A stretch of 64,000 bases of DNA from positions 145,516 to 209,515 of the forward strand of contig NZ_JAPVBQ010000005.1 of assembly GCF_026968045.1 (NCBI RefSeq). Direction: 5' to 3'. Positions within the stretch are counted from its first letter, which is position 1. Every line of letters starts with the position of its first letter. The position numbers were made by a program, and so were the translations under genes. Below are positions 36,810 through 45,546 of the stretch, one piece after another. The notes below the pieces were generated by a model that saw nothing but the letters and a program-made list of their open reading frames with translations, had not been told where the DNA came from and ran no database searches. The stretch is from Modestobacter sp. VKM Ac-2977. GTDB taxonomy: Bacteria; Actinomycetota; Actinomycetes; Mycobacteriales; Geodermatophilaceae.

Positions 36810-36979
36810 GTCGGCCGTCCGCCCCGGGGCGCGCGGCAGTCGAGGGGTCCGGAGCAGACGGAGATGAACAGGACCTGTCCGTATCGACGACTGACTGCTT
36901 TCATGTCGACACGTCGCGTTCACACGAATGAGTGACAGTCCTCGGCGTCGTACCGACCCGTCGCACCCGGAGGCCATCC

Positions 36980-39900
36980 GTGCCCTTTGCCCACTCGATG
37001 ACAGCGCGCAGGGTCGCTGCCGTCACCGCCGTCGCCGTCGGGGGTGCGCTGCTCGGCGCATCACCCGCACTGGCGCTCGAGCCGCCCGCCGGCAGCCCGT
37101 TCATCAGCGAGTTCCACTACGACAACGGCGGGGACGACGCCAACGAGCGCATCGAGGTCACTGCCGCGCCGGGCACCGACCTCACCGGTTGGACGCTCGT
37201 CGGCGTCAACGGCAGCAATGGCTCGAACTACGACACGCAGACCCTCTCCGGGGTGGTCGGCGACTCCGGCGTGCTGGTCGTGGACTTCGCCGGGCTGCAG
37301 AACGGCGCCCCGGACGGCATCGCACTGGTGGCCCCGGACGGCACGGTCGTGCAGTTCCTCTCCTACGAGGGCACCCTGACCGGCACGTTCGGCGACCAGT
37401 CCGTCGACTCCACCGACGTCGGCGTCAGCGAGACCGGCAGCAGCCGCGCCGACGGCTCGATCCAGCTGGTCGACGGCGCCTGGGTGGTCACCGACACCAA
37501 CACCTTCGGCGCGGTCAACGCGGTCGTCGAGCCCACGGACCCCGAGCCCACGGACCCCGAGCCGGTCGACTGCGCCACCGACGGGCTCACCGCCATCACC
37601 GACGTGCAGGGCACCGGCGACGAGAGCCCGCTGGTCGGCGAGACGGTCACCGTCGCCGGCGTGGTGACGAGCAGCCCCGAGGGCTTCGGCAGCGTCTACG
37701 TGCAGGACCCGGCGGCGGCTCCGGGCGCGGCCTCGACCGCCGTCAACGTCTTCGGCTCCACCGAGGGCCTGGAGATCGGCGACGCCGTCCAGGTCACCGG
37801 CGAGGTCGCCGAGTACCAGGGGCTCACCCAGGTCACCGCGGACACGGTCGACGTCTGCGCCGAGGACGCCGCGCTGCCCGATCCGGTCGCCGTCGACTGG
37901 GCGGGCACCACCGCCGCCCAGCGTGAGGCGCTGGAGGGCGTGCGCATCTCCCTCAGCGGCCCCTACACCGTCACCGAGGTCTACAACCTCAACCGCTTCG
38001 GCGAGATCATGCTCAACCCCGGGGACGAGCCGCTGCGCCAGGCCACCGACGTCGTCGAGCCCGGCCAGGCCGCCATCGACTACGAGGCGGCGAACGCGGC
38101 CCGGGTGCTGCTGCTCGACGACGGCCGCAGCACCAACCTCGCCAACGCCGGCATCGAGCCGAGCTACGGCGCCCTCGAGGACGCCGTCCGGGTCGGTGAC
38201 CAGGTCGCCTCCTTCGGCGACGTGCCCTACGTCCTGGACTACCGCTACGACGCCTGGCGCGCACAGCCGGCCACCGTGGTGACCGCGGAGACCGCCGGCG
38301 CCGCCACCTTCGACGACGCCAACCCGCGCACCGACGTCCCCGAGCAGGTCGGCGGCGACGTCCAGGTCGCGTCGTTCAACGTCCTGAACTACTTCACCAC
38401 CTTCGGCGGTGAGGCACGCGGTGCCGAGGACGCCGCGGAGCTGGCGGAGCAGGAGGCCAAGATCGTCGCGGCGATCAACGCCCTGGGCGCCGAGGTGGTC
38501 GCCCTGGAGGAGATCGAGAACTCCGTCAAGTTCGGGGAGGACCGGGACGAGGCCCTGGCCGCCCTCACCGCCGCGCTGAACGCCGCGGCCGGCGAGGAGC
38601 GCTGGGCCTTCGTGCCCTCGCCGGCGGTGCTGCCGCCGGTGGAGGACCAGGACGTCATCCGCAACGCCTTCATCTACCAGCCGGCCGCCGTCGAGCTGGT
38701 GGGTGAGTCGGTGGTCGACACCGACGAGGTGTGGGCGGGCCTGGCCCGCCAGCCGCTCGCGCAGACCTTCCGCGCCGACGGCGAGGAGTTCACCGTCGTG
38801 GTGAACCACTTCAAGTCCAAGGGCTCTGCGCCCGAGGGCGACGAGGACACCGGCGACGGCCAGGGCAACGCCAACGCCACCCGGGTCGCCGAGGCGCAGC
38901 GGCTGGCCGCCTTCGTCGAGTCGCTGGAGAGCGCGCCCGAGAACGTGCTGCTGATCGGTGACTTCAACAGCTACACGATGGAGGACCCGCTCGACGTCCT
39001 CGTCGCCGAGGGCTACACCAACCTCGGGGCGCGGACCGGCGAGAGCACCTACGTCTTCTCCGGTCGGGTCGGCTCCCTGGACCACGCGTTCGCCTCCCCG
39101 GCGCTGCTCGAGGACGTCACCGGCGTCGACATCTGGAACATCAACTCCGTCGAGTCCTACGGCTACCAGTACGACGGTTACCCGGGCTGGTACGACGACG
39201 ACCCGTTCCGGTCCTCCGACCACGACCCGATCCTGGTCGGCCTGGACCTGGGTGAGGAGGGTGCCGGCGGCGGCGGTGGTGAGGACGACGGCACCACCGA
39301 GCTGCAGCTGCTGGGGATCAACGACTTCCACGGCCGGCTGGACGACGCGGTCGCCCTGGCGGGCACCATCGAGCAGCAGCGGGCCCGGGACGACGTCGAC
39401 GCGACCGTGCTGCTGTCGGCCGGGGACAACATCGGCGCCTCGCCGTTCGTCTCCGCCAGCCAGCAGGACGCCCCGACGATCGAGGTGCTCAACGAGATGG
39501 GCCTCGACGCCTCGGCCGTGGGCAACCACGAGTTCGACCGCGGCTTCGCCGACCTGACCGGCCGGGTGGGCGTCGACGGCGAGAGCGGTCTGGCCGACTT
39601 CGACTACCTGGGCGCCAACGTCTACGGCACCGACGGTGACCCGGTGCTGCCGGGGTACGAGCTGGTGGAGGCCGCCGGCGTCACCGTCGGGGTCATCGGC
39701 GTCGTCACCCAGGAGACGAGCTCGCTGGTCTCCCCGGCCGGCATCGAGGGCATCACGTTCGGCGACCCGGTGGAGGCCGTGAACAGGGTGACCGACGAGC
39801 TCACCGACGGGGTCGGGGACGAGGCCGAGGTCATCGTCCTGGTCGCCCACGAGGGCGCACCGGAGGGTGAGGCCACCAGCACGCTGGAGGCCGAGCTCGC

Positions 39901-41242
39901 CGCCGACACCGCGTTCGCCGCGATCGTCAACGGCGTGGACGCCGACGTGGACGCGATCTTCACCGGGCACACGCACCAGACCTACGCGTGGCAGGCGCCG
40001 GTCCCGGGCACCGACGAGACCCGTCCGGTGATCCAGACCGGTTCCTACGCTGCGGACCTCGGGCGGATCGTGCTCAGCTACGACGAGTCGACCGACGAGG
40101 TCACCGCCTCGACGGTGGAGAACCTGGCACTGACCGAGGTGCCCGAGGACGACCTGGTGGCCGCCTACCCGCGGGTCGCCGAGGTCGCCGAGACCGTCGC
40201 GGCCGCCCAGGCGGCTGCCGACGAGCTCGGCAGCGTGGTCGTCGGGTCGGTCACGGCCGACATCACCCGGGCCTTCACCACCGGCCCGCAGGGCGGGCAG
40301 GTCGAGGACCGCGGGTCGTACTCGGCCCTCGGTGGCCTGGTGGCGGACAGCTACGTGTACGGCGCCGCGGACAGCGCCATCGAGCCGGCCGATCTCGGCC
40401 TGGTCAACCCCGGTGGCCTGCGGGCCGACCTGCTCTACGGGGAGGACGGCGAGATCACGCTGGCCGAGGCCAACGACGTCACCCCGTTCGCCAACGACCT
40501 GGTCGTCGTCTCGCTGACCGGCGCCCAGCTGGTGCAGGTGCTGGAGCAGCAGTGGCAGCCCGAGGGCAGCTCACGGCCGTTCCTGGCCCTGGGCACCTCG
40601 GAGGAGCTCACCTGGTCCTACGACCCGGAGGCGGCCCCCGGTGAGCGGATCATCGTCGACAGCATCCGGGTCTCCGGCGAGCCGATCGACCTGGACGCGA
40701 CCTACCGGGTGGCGACCAACAGCTTCCTGGCCTCCGGCGGCGACAACTTCACCACCTTCGCCGAGGGCACCACGGAGCAGACCGGTCTGATCGACTTCGA
40801 CTCCTTCCAGGGCTACCTGGAGGAGTTCTCCCCGCTCAGCCCGGAGGAGTTCACCGGACGGGTCACCGTCGGGGACGCCTCCGAGCAGCCGCAGCAGCCG
40901 GCGGCCGAGGTGGCGGTCTCGCCGTCGACCTTCGCCCCCGGCGACCTGGTGACCTTCTCGGTGAGCGGCTTCGGCCCCGCCGAGCGGGTCCAGGTGACCG
41001 TGGACGGCCGGCCGCTGGGCCGGGTCACGACCGATGCCGAGGGCGCCGCGACGGTCCGGGTGCGGGTGCCGGGCTCCGTGGACACCGGCACGGTCGAGGT
41101 CACGGCCACCGGCGTCACCTCCGGCTCGACCGCGACGGTCGAGGTGCAGGTGACCGACGAGGCGGAGCCGGTCGACCCCGGCACCCTGCTGCAGAAGCTG
41201 GCCTCGTGGCTGCGGCAGCTGCTGGGCACCTGGCTGCGGTGA
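36980..41242 (+). CDS. Secreted multidomain nuclease / 5'-nucleotidase (ExeM/NucH type plus metallophosphatase)
   Basis: A 1420-residue exported enzyme. The signal peptide is about residues 1-33 (MTARRVAAV..., ending SPALA). The domains in order are: lamin-tail-like beta domain (about 35-155), OB-fold nucleic-acid-binding domain (about 195-300), endonuclease/exonuclease/phosphatase domain (about 460-755; ASFNVLNYF, VNHFKSKG, GDFNSY, SDHDPILV), metallophosphatase (about 774-1000; GINDFHGRL, GDNIGASPF, GNHEFDRG, GHTHQ), 5'-nucleotidase C-terminal domain (about 1083-1287) and an Ig-like module with an amphipathic tail. It would degrade extracellular DNA and dephosphorylate the released nucleotides. 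GTG 36980 has GGAGG 6 nt upstream. No sortase motif is present, so it is probably released or held by its tail. Confidence 0.9.
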   Translation: MPFAHSMTARRVAAVTAVAVGGALLGASPALALEPPAGSPFISEFHYDNGGDDANERIEVTAAPGTDLTGWTLVGVNGSNGSNYDTQTLSGVVGDSGVLVVDFAGLQNGAPDGIALVAPDGTVVQFLSYEGTLTGTFGDQSVDSTDVGVSETGSSRADGSIQLVDGAWVVTDTNTFGAVNAVVEPTDPEPTDPEPVDCATDGLTAITDVQGTGDESPLVGETVTVAGVVTSSPEGFGSVYVQDPAAAPGAASTAVNVFGSTEGLEIGDAVQVTGEVAEYQGLTQVTADTVDVCAEDAALPDPVAVDWAGTTAAQREALEGVRISLSGPYTVTEVYNLNRFGEIMLNPGDEPLRQATDVVEPGQAAIDYEAANAARVLLLDDGRSTNLANAGIEPSYGALEDAVRVGDQVASFGDVPYVLDYRYDAWRAQPATVVTAETAGAATFDDANPRTDVPEQVGGDVQVASFNVLNYFTTFGGEARGAEDAAELAEQEAKIVAAINALGAEVVALEEIENSVKFGEDRDEALAALTAALNAAAGEERWAFVPSPAVLPPVEDQDVIRNAFIYQPAAVELVGESVVDTDEVWAGLARQPLAQTFRADGEEFTVVVNHFKSKGSAPEGDEDTGDGQGNANATRVAEAQRLAAFVESLESAPENVLLIGDFNSYTMEDPLDVLVAEGYTNLGARTGESTYVFSGRVGSLDHAFASPALLEDVTGVDIWNINSVESYGYQYDGYPGWYDDDPFRSSDHDPILVGLDLGEEGAGGGGGEDDGTTELQLLGINDFHGRLDDAVALAGTIEQQRARDDVDATVLLSAGDNIGASPFVSASQQDAPTIEVLNEMGLDASAVGNHEFDRGFADLTGRVGVDGESGLADFDYLGANVYGTDGDPVLPGYELVEAAGVTVGVIGVVTQETSSLVSPAGIEGITFGDPVEAVNRVTDELTDGVGDEAEVIVLVAHEGAPEGEATSTLEAELAADTAFAAIVNGVDADVDAIFTGHTHQTYAWQAPVPGTDETRPVIQTGSYAADLGRIVLSYDESTDEVTASTVENLALTEVPEDDLVAAYPRVAEVAETVAAAQAAADELGSVVVGSVTADITRAFTTGPQGGQVEDRGSYSALGGLVADSYVYGAADSAIEPADLGLVNPGGLRADLLYGEDGEITLAEANDVTPFANDLVVVSLTGAQLVQVLEQQWQPEGSSRPFLALGTSEELTWSYDPEAAPGERIIVDSIRVSGEPIDLDATYRVATNSFLASGGDNFTTFAEGTTEQTGLIDFDSFQGYLEEFSPLSPEEFTGRVTVGDASEQPQQPAAEVAVSPSTFAPGDLVTFSVSGFGPAERVQVTVDGRPLGRVTTDAEGAATVRVRVPGSVDTGTVEVTATGVTSGSTATVEVQVTDEAEPVDPGTLLQKLASWLRQLLGTWLR

Positions 41243-41253
41243 CCACCGGTGCA

Positions 41254-41282
41254 CCGGCTCGGGCGCACGACCGGCCCGAGCC
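41254..41282 (+). terminator. Hairpin terminator after nuclease gene
   Basis: CGGCTCGGG (41254-41262) and CCCGAGCCG (41274-41282) form a perfect 9-bp stem with an 11-nt loop, starting 12 nt after the stop. Confidence 0.6.
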
Positions 41283-41311
41283 GAGGCACTGACCAGCACG
41301 ACGGGACGACG

Positions 41312-41339
41312 GCGGGCCCCCCACTCCGGTGGGGGGCCC
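41312..41339 (+). terminator. Second strong hairpin terminator
   Basis: CGGGCCCCCCAC-TCCG-GTGGGGGGCCCG, a perfect 12-bp stem with a tetraloop, flanked by further complementary bases. With the hairpin before it, it isolates the nuclease gene from the GGDEF gene. Confidence 0.7.
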
Positions 41340-41429
41340 GTCGCCGTCGGTGCCCTGCGGCGGGCGGGGACTCACCCGTACGGGGCGGCCGGGGGGCAGT
41401 CGGTCTCCCCGGCTGCCGATCACCGGAGG

Positions 41430-42497
41430 GTGCAGATCAACGAGCGGATGAGGGCGCGAGACCCTCGGACGGCAGCGCGGACCGCGGTCCCGGTGCTGTT
41501 GGTCTGTGCGGTGACGTTGCTGGTCTTCTCGCTGTTCGGGCCCAACGCGGTGACGACCGGGGGCGTCGTCGCCTCCTGGGTGTGTGCCGCCCTGCTCGCC
41601 GGCCTGGCCCTGGTCTACCGGCTCACCGACACCGCCCGGGTCGACGCCCGCGGCGGGTACGTGCTCATCGCCCTCGTCGGCGTCGTGCTGTGCTGCGGGA
41701 TGAACTGGATCACCCGCGACCCCTCCGCCGGTGGCCAGGCGTTCCTGGCCTTCCCGGTGCTCTGGGCCGGCGTCCACCTCCGGCGCACCGCGGTGGTCCT
41801 GGTGACCGCCGTCGCGCTCGCCGGGGACGCCGTGGTGCTGTTCCACCTGCAGCCGGCCGGCCACGCGGTCAGCGACCTGAGCTTCTTCGGCGCCGTGCTC
41901 GTGGTCATGGCGGCGATGCTGGTGCGCGCCGGGGACACCCAGGCCCGGCTGGTCGCCCAGCTGCAGCAGCAGGCCGCCACCGACTCGCTCACCGGGCTGG
42001 TCAACCGGCGGGTGTTCGACGCGGCGCTGGGCACCGCGCTGGCCGCCCCGGCCGCGTCGCGGGGCACCTCGCTGGTCCTCGTGGACGTCGACTCGTTCAA
42101 GACGATCAACGACGAGCACGGCCACCCGGTCGGCGACGACGCCCTGGTGCACATCGCCGCGGTGCTGCGCTCGGTGGTCCGCGCCGGGGACGCCGTGCTC
42201 AGCCGGATGGGCGGTGACGAGCTCGCCGTCCTGCTGCCCGACTGCTCGGCGGACGTGGCCACCGCCCGGGCCGCCGAGGTGCTCGACGCGGTCCGGGCCG
42301 CGCCCCTGGCGCTGCCCGACGGCAGCCTGCTGGCGATCTCGGTGAGCCTGGGCGTGGCCCACGCCCCGACGCACGCCACCGGGCTGGAGGAGCTCTACGC
42401 GGCCGCCGACGCGGCGCTGTACGCGGCCAAGCGGGCCGGCCGCGGCCGGGTCGAGGTGGCTACGGTCGGCGCGACGACCTCGGTGCGACCCGGCTGA
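41430..42497 (+). CDS. Membrane-anchored GGDEF protein (putative diguanylate cyclase)
   Basis: A 355-residue protein with an N-terminal membrane region of about six helices (about residues 15-175), a short coiled linker (LVAQLQQQAATDSLTGLVNRR) and a GGDEF domain (about 183-340). The signature is degenerate at the last position, MGGDELAVL. An RAGD upstream resembles the I-site, but one extra residue separates it from GGDEL compared with the usual spacing, so product inhibition may be altered. Catalysis usually tolerates GGDEL, but this needs assay. GTG 41430 lies too close to its GGAGG; ATG 41448 is an alternative start. Confidence 0.82.
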   Translation: MQINERMRARDPRTAARTAVPVLLVCAVTLLVFSLFGPNAVTTGGVVASWVCAALLAGLALVYRLTDTARVDARGGYVLIALVGVVLCCGMNWITRDPSAGGQAFLAFPVLWAGVHLRRTAVVLVTAVALAGDAVVLFHLQPAGHAVSDLSFFGAVLVVMAAMLVRAGDTQARLVAQLQQQAATDSLTGLVNRRVFDAALGTALAAPAASRGTSLVLVDVDSFKTINDEHGHPVGDDALVHIAAVLRSVVRAGDAVLSRMGGDELAVLLPDCSADVATARAAEVLDAVRAAPLALPDGSLLAISVSLGVAHAPTHATGLEELYAAADAALYAAKRAGRGRVEVATVGATTSVRPG

Positions 42498-42526
42498 CCT
42501 GCGGTCGGTGGAGGGAAGGGCGTGCA

Positions 42527-43285
42527 GTGGACGGGACGTTGTTGGTGGCCGGCGGCGTCGTCGTCTTCCTCGCCAGCGTCCTGGCCGGCGGGACGGGCTT
42601 CGGCTACTCCCTGGTGTGCGCGCCGCTCCTGCTGCTGGCCGGCATCCCGCTGGCCGACGTCGTCGTCATCAACCTCACGGTCGGCGTGGTGACCCGGTTC
42701 GGAGCCGTCCTCCGGCTCCGGCACTCGGTCGACCGGCAACGGTCCACGTACCTGGTGGCGGGCTGCGTCCCCGGACTGCTGCTCGGCCACCTCGCCCTCG
42801 ACCGGGTGGACGCCGACGCGCTCAAGGTGACGGCCGGAGTCGTGGCGGTCGTCGCCGCGGGGTTCCTCCTGCTCCGGCGGCCGGCTGTCCCGCCCGGTGA
42901 CCCGGGCGCGCCGTCCCGCCTCGCCCCGGGGGTCGCCGGGGTGCTGGGCGGGTTCCTCGGCATCACGACCTCGATGAACGGCCCGCCCCCGGTCATCCTG
43001 CTCTCCCACCGGAACGTGGCGCCCCGGGCGTTCATCGCCGACATGGCGGTGTACCTGCTCGCCTGCAACGGGATGGCGCTGATCCTGATCGGGCTGACCG
43101 GTGGGCTGTCGGTGGACCGGGTGGGGCTGCTGCTGGCGTGCTGGCTGCCGGGCGCGGTGCTGGGCAACCTCCTGGGCGTGGCCTACGGCTCCCGGCTGCC
43201 CCTGGCCCCGTTCCGGCTGCTGACGCTCGGTCTGGTCATGGTCACGGGGCTGGCGACCGTGGCCACGTCGGTCGGCAGTCTGTGA
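42527..43285 (+). CDS. TSUP-family (TauE/SafE) membrane transporter
   Basis: A 252-residue integral membrane protein with about eight hydrophobic segments and internal two-fold pseudo-symmetry. The LAGGTGFGYSLVCAPLLLLAGIPL and FLGITTSMNGPPPVILL regions match the sulfite exporter TauE/SafE family. Substrates in the family include sulfite, sulfoacetate and other organosulfonates; none can be assigned here. GTG 42527 is preceded by GGAGGGAAGGG. The gene converges on the flavoprotein gene with 9 bp between the stops and no hairpin. Confidence 0.85.
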   Translation: MDGTLLVAGGVVVFLASVLAGGTGFGYSLVCAPLLLLAGIPLADVVVINLTVGVVTRFGAVLRLRHSVDRQRSTYLVAGCVPGLLLGHLALDRVDADALKVTAGVVAVVAAGFLLLRRPAVPPGDPGAPSRLAPGVAGVLGGFLGITTSMNGPPPVILLSHRNVAPRAFIADMAVYLLACNGMALILIGLTGGLSVDRVGLLLACWLPGAVLGNLLGVAYGSRLPLAPFRLLTLGLVMVTGLATVATSVGSL

Positions 43286-43294
43286 CGGGGCGGG

Positions 43295-44410
43295 TCAGCG
43301 CAGCCGGCGCGCGGTGGCCGCCAGGGTCCGGGCGGTGAGCCGCCCGTCGGCCAGCCCAAGGGCGACGACGTCGTCGAAGACCCGCTGGTCGGCCTGCGCC
43401 GCCCGCACGGCGGCGTCCATCAGCACCGGCCACCGGCTCAGCTGGGAGGTCACCGCGGAGGCGCGGAGGTGCCCGCCGAGCCGGCGGCGCAGCAGCCGCC
43501 GGTGCACCTCGCCGGCCCGCGGACCGTGGCCGGCCGCCGTGCCCGCCAGCGCGCCGGAGAGGACGGCGTAGAAGATCCCCTCCCCGGTCAGCGGGTTGAT
43601 GAGCGACTGCGCGTCCCCGGCCAGCAGCACCCGCCCGCCGGGCAGCCGGGGCCGGCCGGTCGACAGCGGCAGCCGGTGCGCGCGCAGGCCCTCCGGCTGC
43701 ACGCCCGGCAGCATCCGGTGCAGCCCGGCGACCAGCTCGGTACGGGTCACGTCCCCGGAGACGAGCTCGCCGTAGCCGACGTTGGCCCGCCCGTCGCCGA
43801 TCGGGAAGGACCAGGCGTAGGCCGGCCACCGCTGGTCGGTGGTGGTCACCACCTGCACGCCGTCCAGGCCGGGGAGCACCGGCGCGTAGCCGCGGATCGC
43901 GATGGCCAGCCGGTCCGGCGGGTTGGCGGCCAGCCCGAGCGTGCGGCGCACCACCGACTCGGCGCCGTCGGCGCCCACCAGCACCCCGGCGCGGACGACG
44001 CCGTCGACCTCGACGTGCGTGGGGTGCACGGTGACCTGGCGGACGGTGTGCCGGCGGAACCGGACGCCGGTGGCCAGCACCTGGGCGAGCAGTCGCCCGT
44101 CCAGCACCGCACGGGGCACGACGAGCGAGGGCCGGTGCAGCGCCCGCTCCACCGTCGTCCCGCCCGGGCCCTGCAGGCGCAGCCGGGGGACGGCGGGGAA
44201 CCCCGCGGTCAGCGCCGGGACGTCGATCCCCAGCCCGGCGAGCACGTCGAGCGCCTCGGGGGCGATCCCGTCCCCGCAGACCTTGTCCCGGGGGAAGTCG
44301 GCGCGGTCGAGGACCAGCACGTCGGCGTCCGGCCGGGCCCGGCGGACGGCGGCCGCGCACGCCGCGCCGGCCGGCCCGCCCCCGACGACGACGACGTCCG
44401 CGCGCTCCAT
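43295..44410 (-). CDS. Geranylgeranyl reductase family flavoprotein
   Basis: A 371-residue FAD-dependent oxidoreductase. The N-terminal dinucleotide-binding motif is VVVVGGGPAGAACAAAVRR. The FAD-contacting motif VCGDGIAPEAL (about residue 45) and the C-terminal AGDAQSLINPLTGEGI (about 283) place it in the geranylgeranyl-reductase/halogenase-like group. Family members saturate isoprenoid chains (menaquinone side chains, phospholipids) or hydroxylate aromatics; the substrate is not evident. The start is ATG 44410. It follows the LOG gene by 10 bp on the same strand and is likely co-transcribed. Confidence 0.85.
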   Translation of the reverse strand: MERADVVVVGGGPAGAACAAAVRRARPDADVLVLDRADFPRDKVCGDGIAPEALDVLAGLGIDVPALTAGFPAVPRLRLQGPGGTTVERALHRPSLVVPRAVLDGRLLAQVLATGVRFRRHTVRQVTVHPTHVEVDGVVRAGVLVGADGAESVVRRTLGLAANPPDRLAIAIRGYAPVLPGLDGVQVVTTTDQRWPAYAWSFPIGDGRANVGYGELVSGDVTRTELVAGLHRMLPGVQPEGLRAHRLPLSTGRPRLPGGRVLLAGDAQSLINPLTGEGIFYAVLSGALAGTAAGHGPRAGEVHRRLLRRRLGGHLRASAVTSQLSRWPVLMDAAVRAAQADQRVFDDVVALGLADGRLTARTLAATARRLR

Positions 44411-44420
44411 GGGCAGCAGG

Positions 44421-44993
44421 CTAGGCGGCCGGTGGCGGGGTCCACTTGCGCGCCGGGTGCTCGTAGCCCGCGACGAAGGCCAGCAGCTCCGCGGCGTCGT
44501 GCACCACGCCGAGGGCGTCGAGCCGGTTGGCGGCCAGGTAGCCGTCGTCGACCATCCGGCGCAGCTGGTCCAGCAGCGGCTGCCAGAACCCGTCGACGTC
44601 GAGGAACGCGGTGGGCTTGGCGTGCAGCCCGAGCATCCCCCAGGTCCAGGCCTCGAACAGCTCCTCGAGGGTGCCGGCGGCACCGGGCAGCGCGACGAAC
44701 GCGTCGGACAGGTCGGCCATCACGGCCTTGCGCTCGTGCATCGTCTGCACGACCTCCAGCCGGGGCAGGCCGGGGTGCGCCACCTCGTCGTCCACCAGGT
44801 GCTGCGGGATGACCCCGACCACCTCGCCGCCGGCGGCCAGCGCCGCGTCGGCGACGACGCCCATCAGGCCCACGTTCCCCCCGCCGTACACGATGCCGAC
44901 GCCGGCCCGGGCCAGCTCGGTGGCGAAGGCGGCGGCGGCCCGCTGGTGGGACGGCGGCCCGACGTGGGACCCGGTGAAGACGGCGATGCGCAC
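44421..44993 (-). CDS. LOG-family protein (nucleotide 5'-monophosphate phosphoribohydrolase-like)
   Basis: A 190-residue Rossmann-fold protein of the lonely-guy (LOG) family, whose members release a free base from (cytokinin) nucleoside monophosphates. The N-terminus FTGSHVGP, the GGGNVGLMG loop (about residue 39) and MHERKAVM (about 86) fit. The catalytic motif, normally PGGxGTxxE, reads PGAAGTLEE, so the second Gly is Ala. That may lower activity or reflect subfamily variation. The start is ATG 44993. It shares an operon with the flavoprotein gene. Confidence 0.85.
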   Translation of the reverse strand: MRIAVFTGSHVGPPSHQRAAAAFATELARAGVGIVYGGGNVGLMGVVADAALAAGGEVVGVIPQHLVDDEVAHPGLPRLEVVQTMHERKAVMADLSDAFVALPGAAGTLEELFEAWTWGMLGLHAKPTAFLDVDGFWQPLLDQLRRMVDDGYLAANRLDALGVVHDAAELLAFVAGYEHPARKWTPPPAA

Positions 44994-45029
44994 GTCTCCA
45001 CCGTAGGGTCCGCTGCCGGCCCGCCGTCC

Positions 45030-45090
45030 GGCCCCGTCCAGAGGCTCGCCCCGAGCTTGCGAGGGGTGAGGAGGACGGGGTCCTTCCTCA
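45030..45090 (-). repeat. Dispersed structured repeat, copy 1
   Basis: A 61-nt element on the minus strand beginning exactly at the TGA stop of the MaoC gene (45088-45090). It is about 85% identical to copy 2 by eye. The conserved core is GGACCCCGTCCTCCTCACCCC at the 5' side and GGGGCGAGCCTC with GACGGGGCC at the 3' side. The 5' and 3' ends (GACCCCGTC and GACGGGGCC) are complementary. Confidence 0.85.
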
Positions 45091-45546
45091 GGCGTAGGTG
45101 CGGGTGACCCACTCGGCGATGCAGACCGGCTTGTCGCCGCCCTCGCGCTCGATGGTGACGGTGACGGTGTTCTGCAGCCCGCCGGCGATCTCCTCCACGT
45201 CCTTGAGCGTCACCCGGGCCCGGACCTTCGACCCGACCGGCACGGGCGCGGGGAAGCGGACCTTGTTCAGGCCGTAGTTCACGCCCATCTTCGCGTCGGT
45301 GACCGTGTAGGTCTGCGAGACCAGCGGCACGAGCAGCGACAGCGTCAGGTAGCCGTGGGCGATCGGGCCGCCGAACGGGCTCTCCGCCTTCGCCCGCTCG
45401 ACGTCGACGTGGATCCACTGGTGGTCGTTGGTGGCGTCGGCGAAGAGGTTCACCGCTTCCTGGGTCACCTCGTACCAGTCGCTGGTGCCGAGCTCCTGGC
45501 CCTTCAGCGAGGGCAGCTCGGCGATGGTGGTGGTGGTGCGGGTCAT
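45088..45546 (-). CDS. MaoC-like (R)-specific enoyl hydratase domain protein
   Basis: A 152-residue single hot-dog-fold hydratase. The hydratase 2 motif is clear: FADATNDHQWIHVD at about residues 32-45, followed by the SPFGGPIAHGYLTLSLL stretch. It would hydrate an enoyl-CoA in a degradative or biosynthetic acyl-CoA pathway. ATG 45546 overlaps the acyl-CoA ligase stop (ATGA). It is the last gene of a four-gene operon (SDR, amidohydrolase, ligase, hydratase), and its stop codon begins repeat copy 1. Confidence 0.9.
   Translation of the reverse strand: MTRTTTTIAELPSLKGQELGTSDWYEVTQEAVNLFADATNDHQWIHVDVERAKAESPFGGPIAHGYLTLSLLVPLVSQTYTVTDAKMGVNYGLNKVRFPAPVPVGSKVRARVTLKDVEEIAGGLQNTVTVTIEREGGDKPVCIAEWVTRTYA

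Noticed and set aside
36905..36940. Possible PHO box (GTTCACACGAA) upstream of the nuclease/nucleotidase gene
   Set aside because: Only one 11-nt unit is recognisable; a PHO box needs at least two tandem units, and the neighbouring 11-mers do not match.
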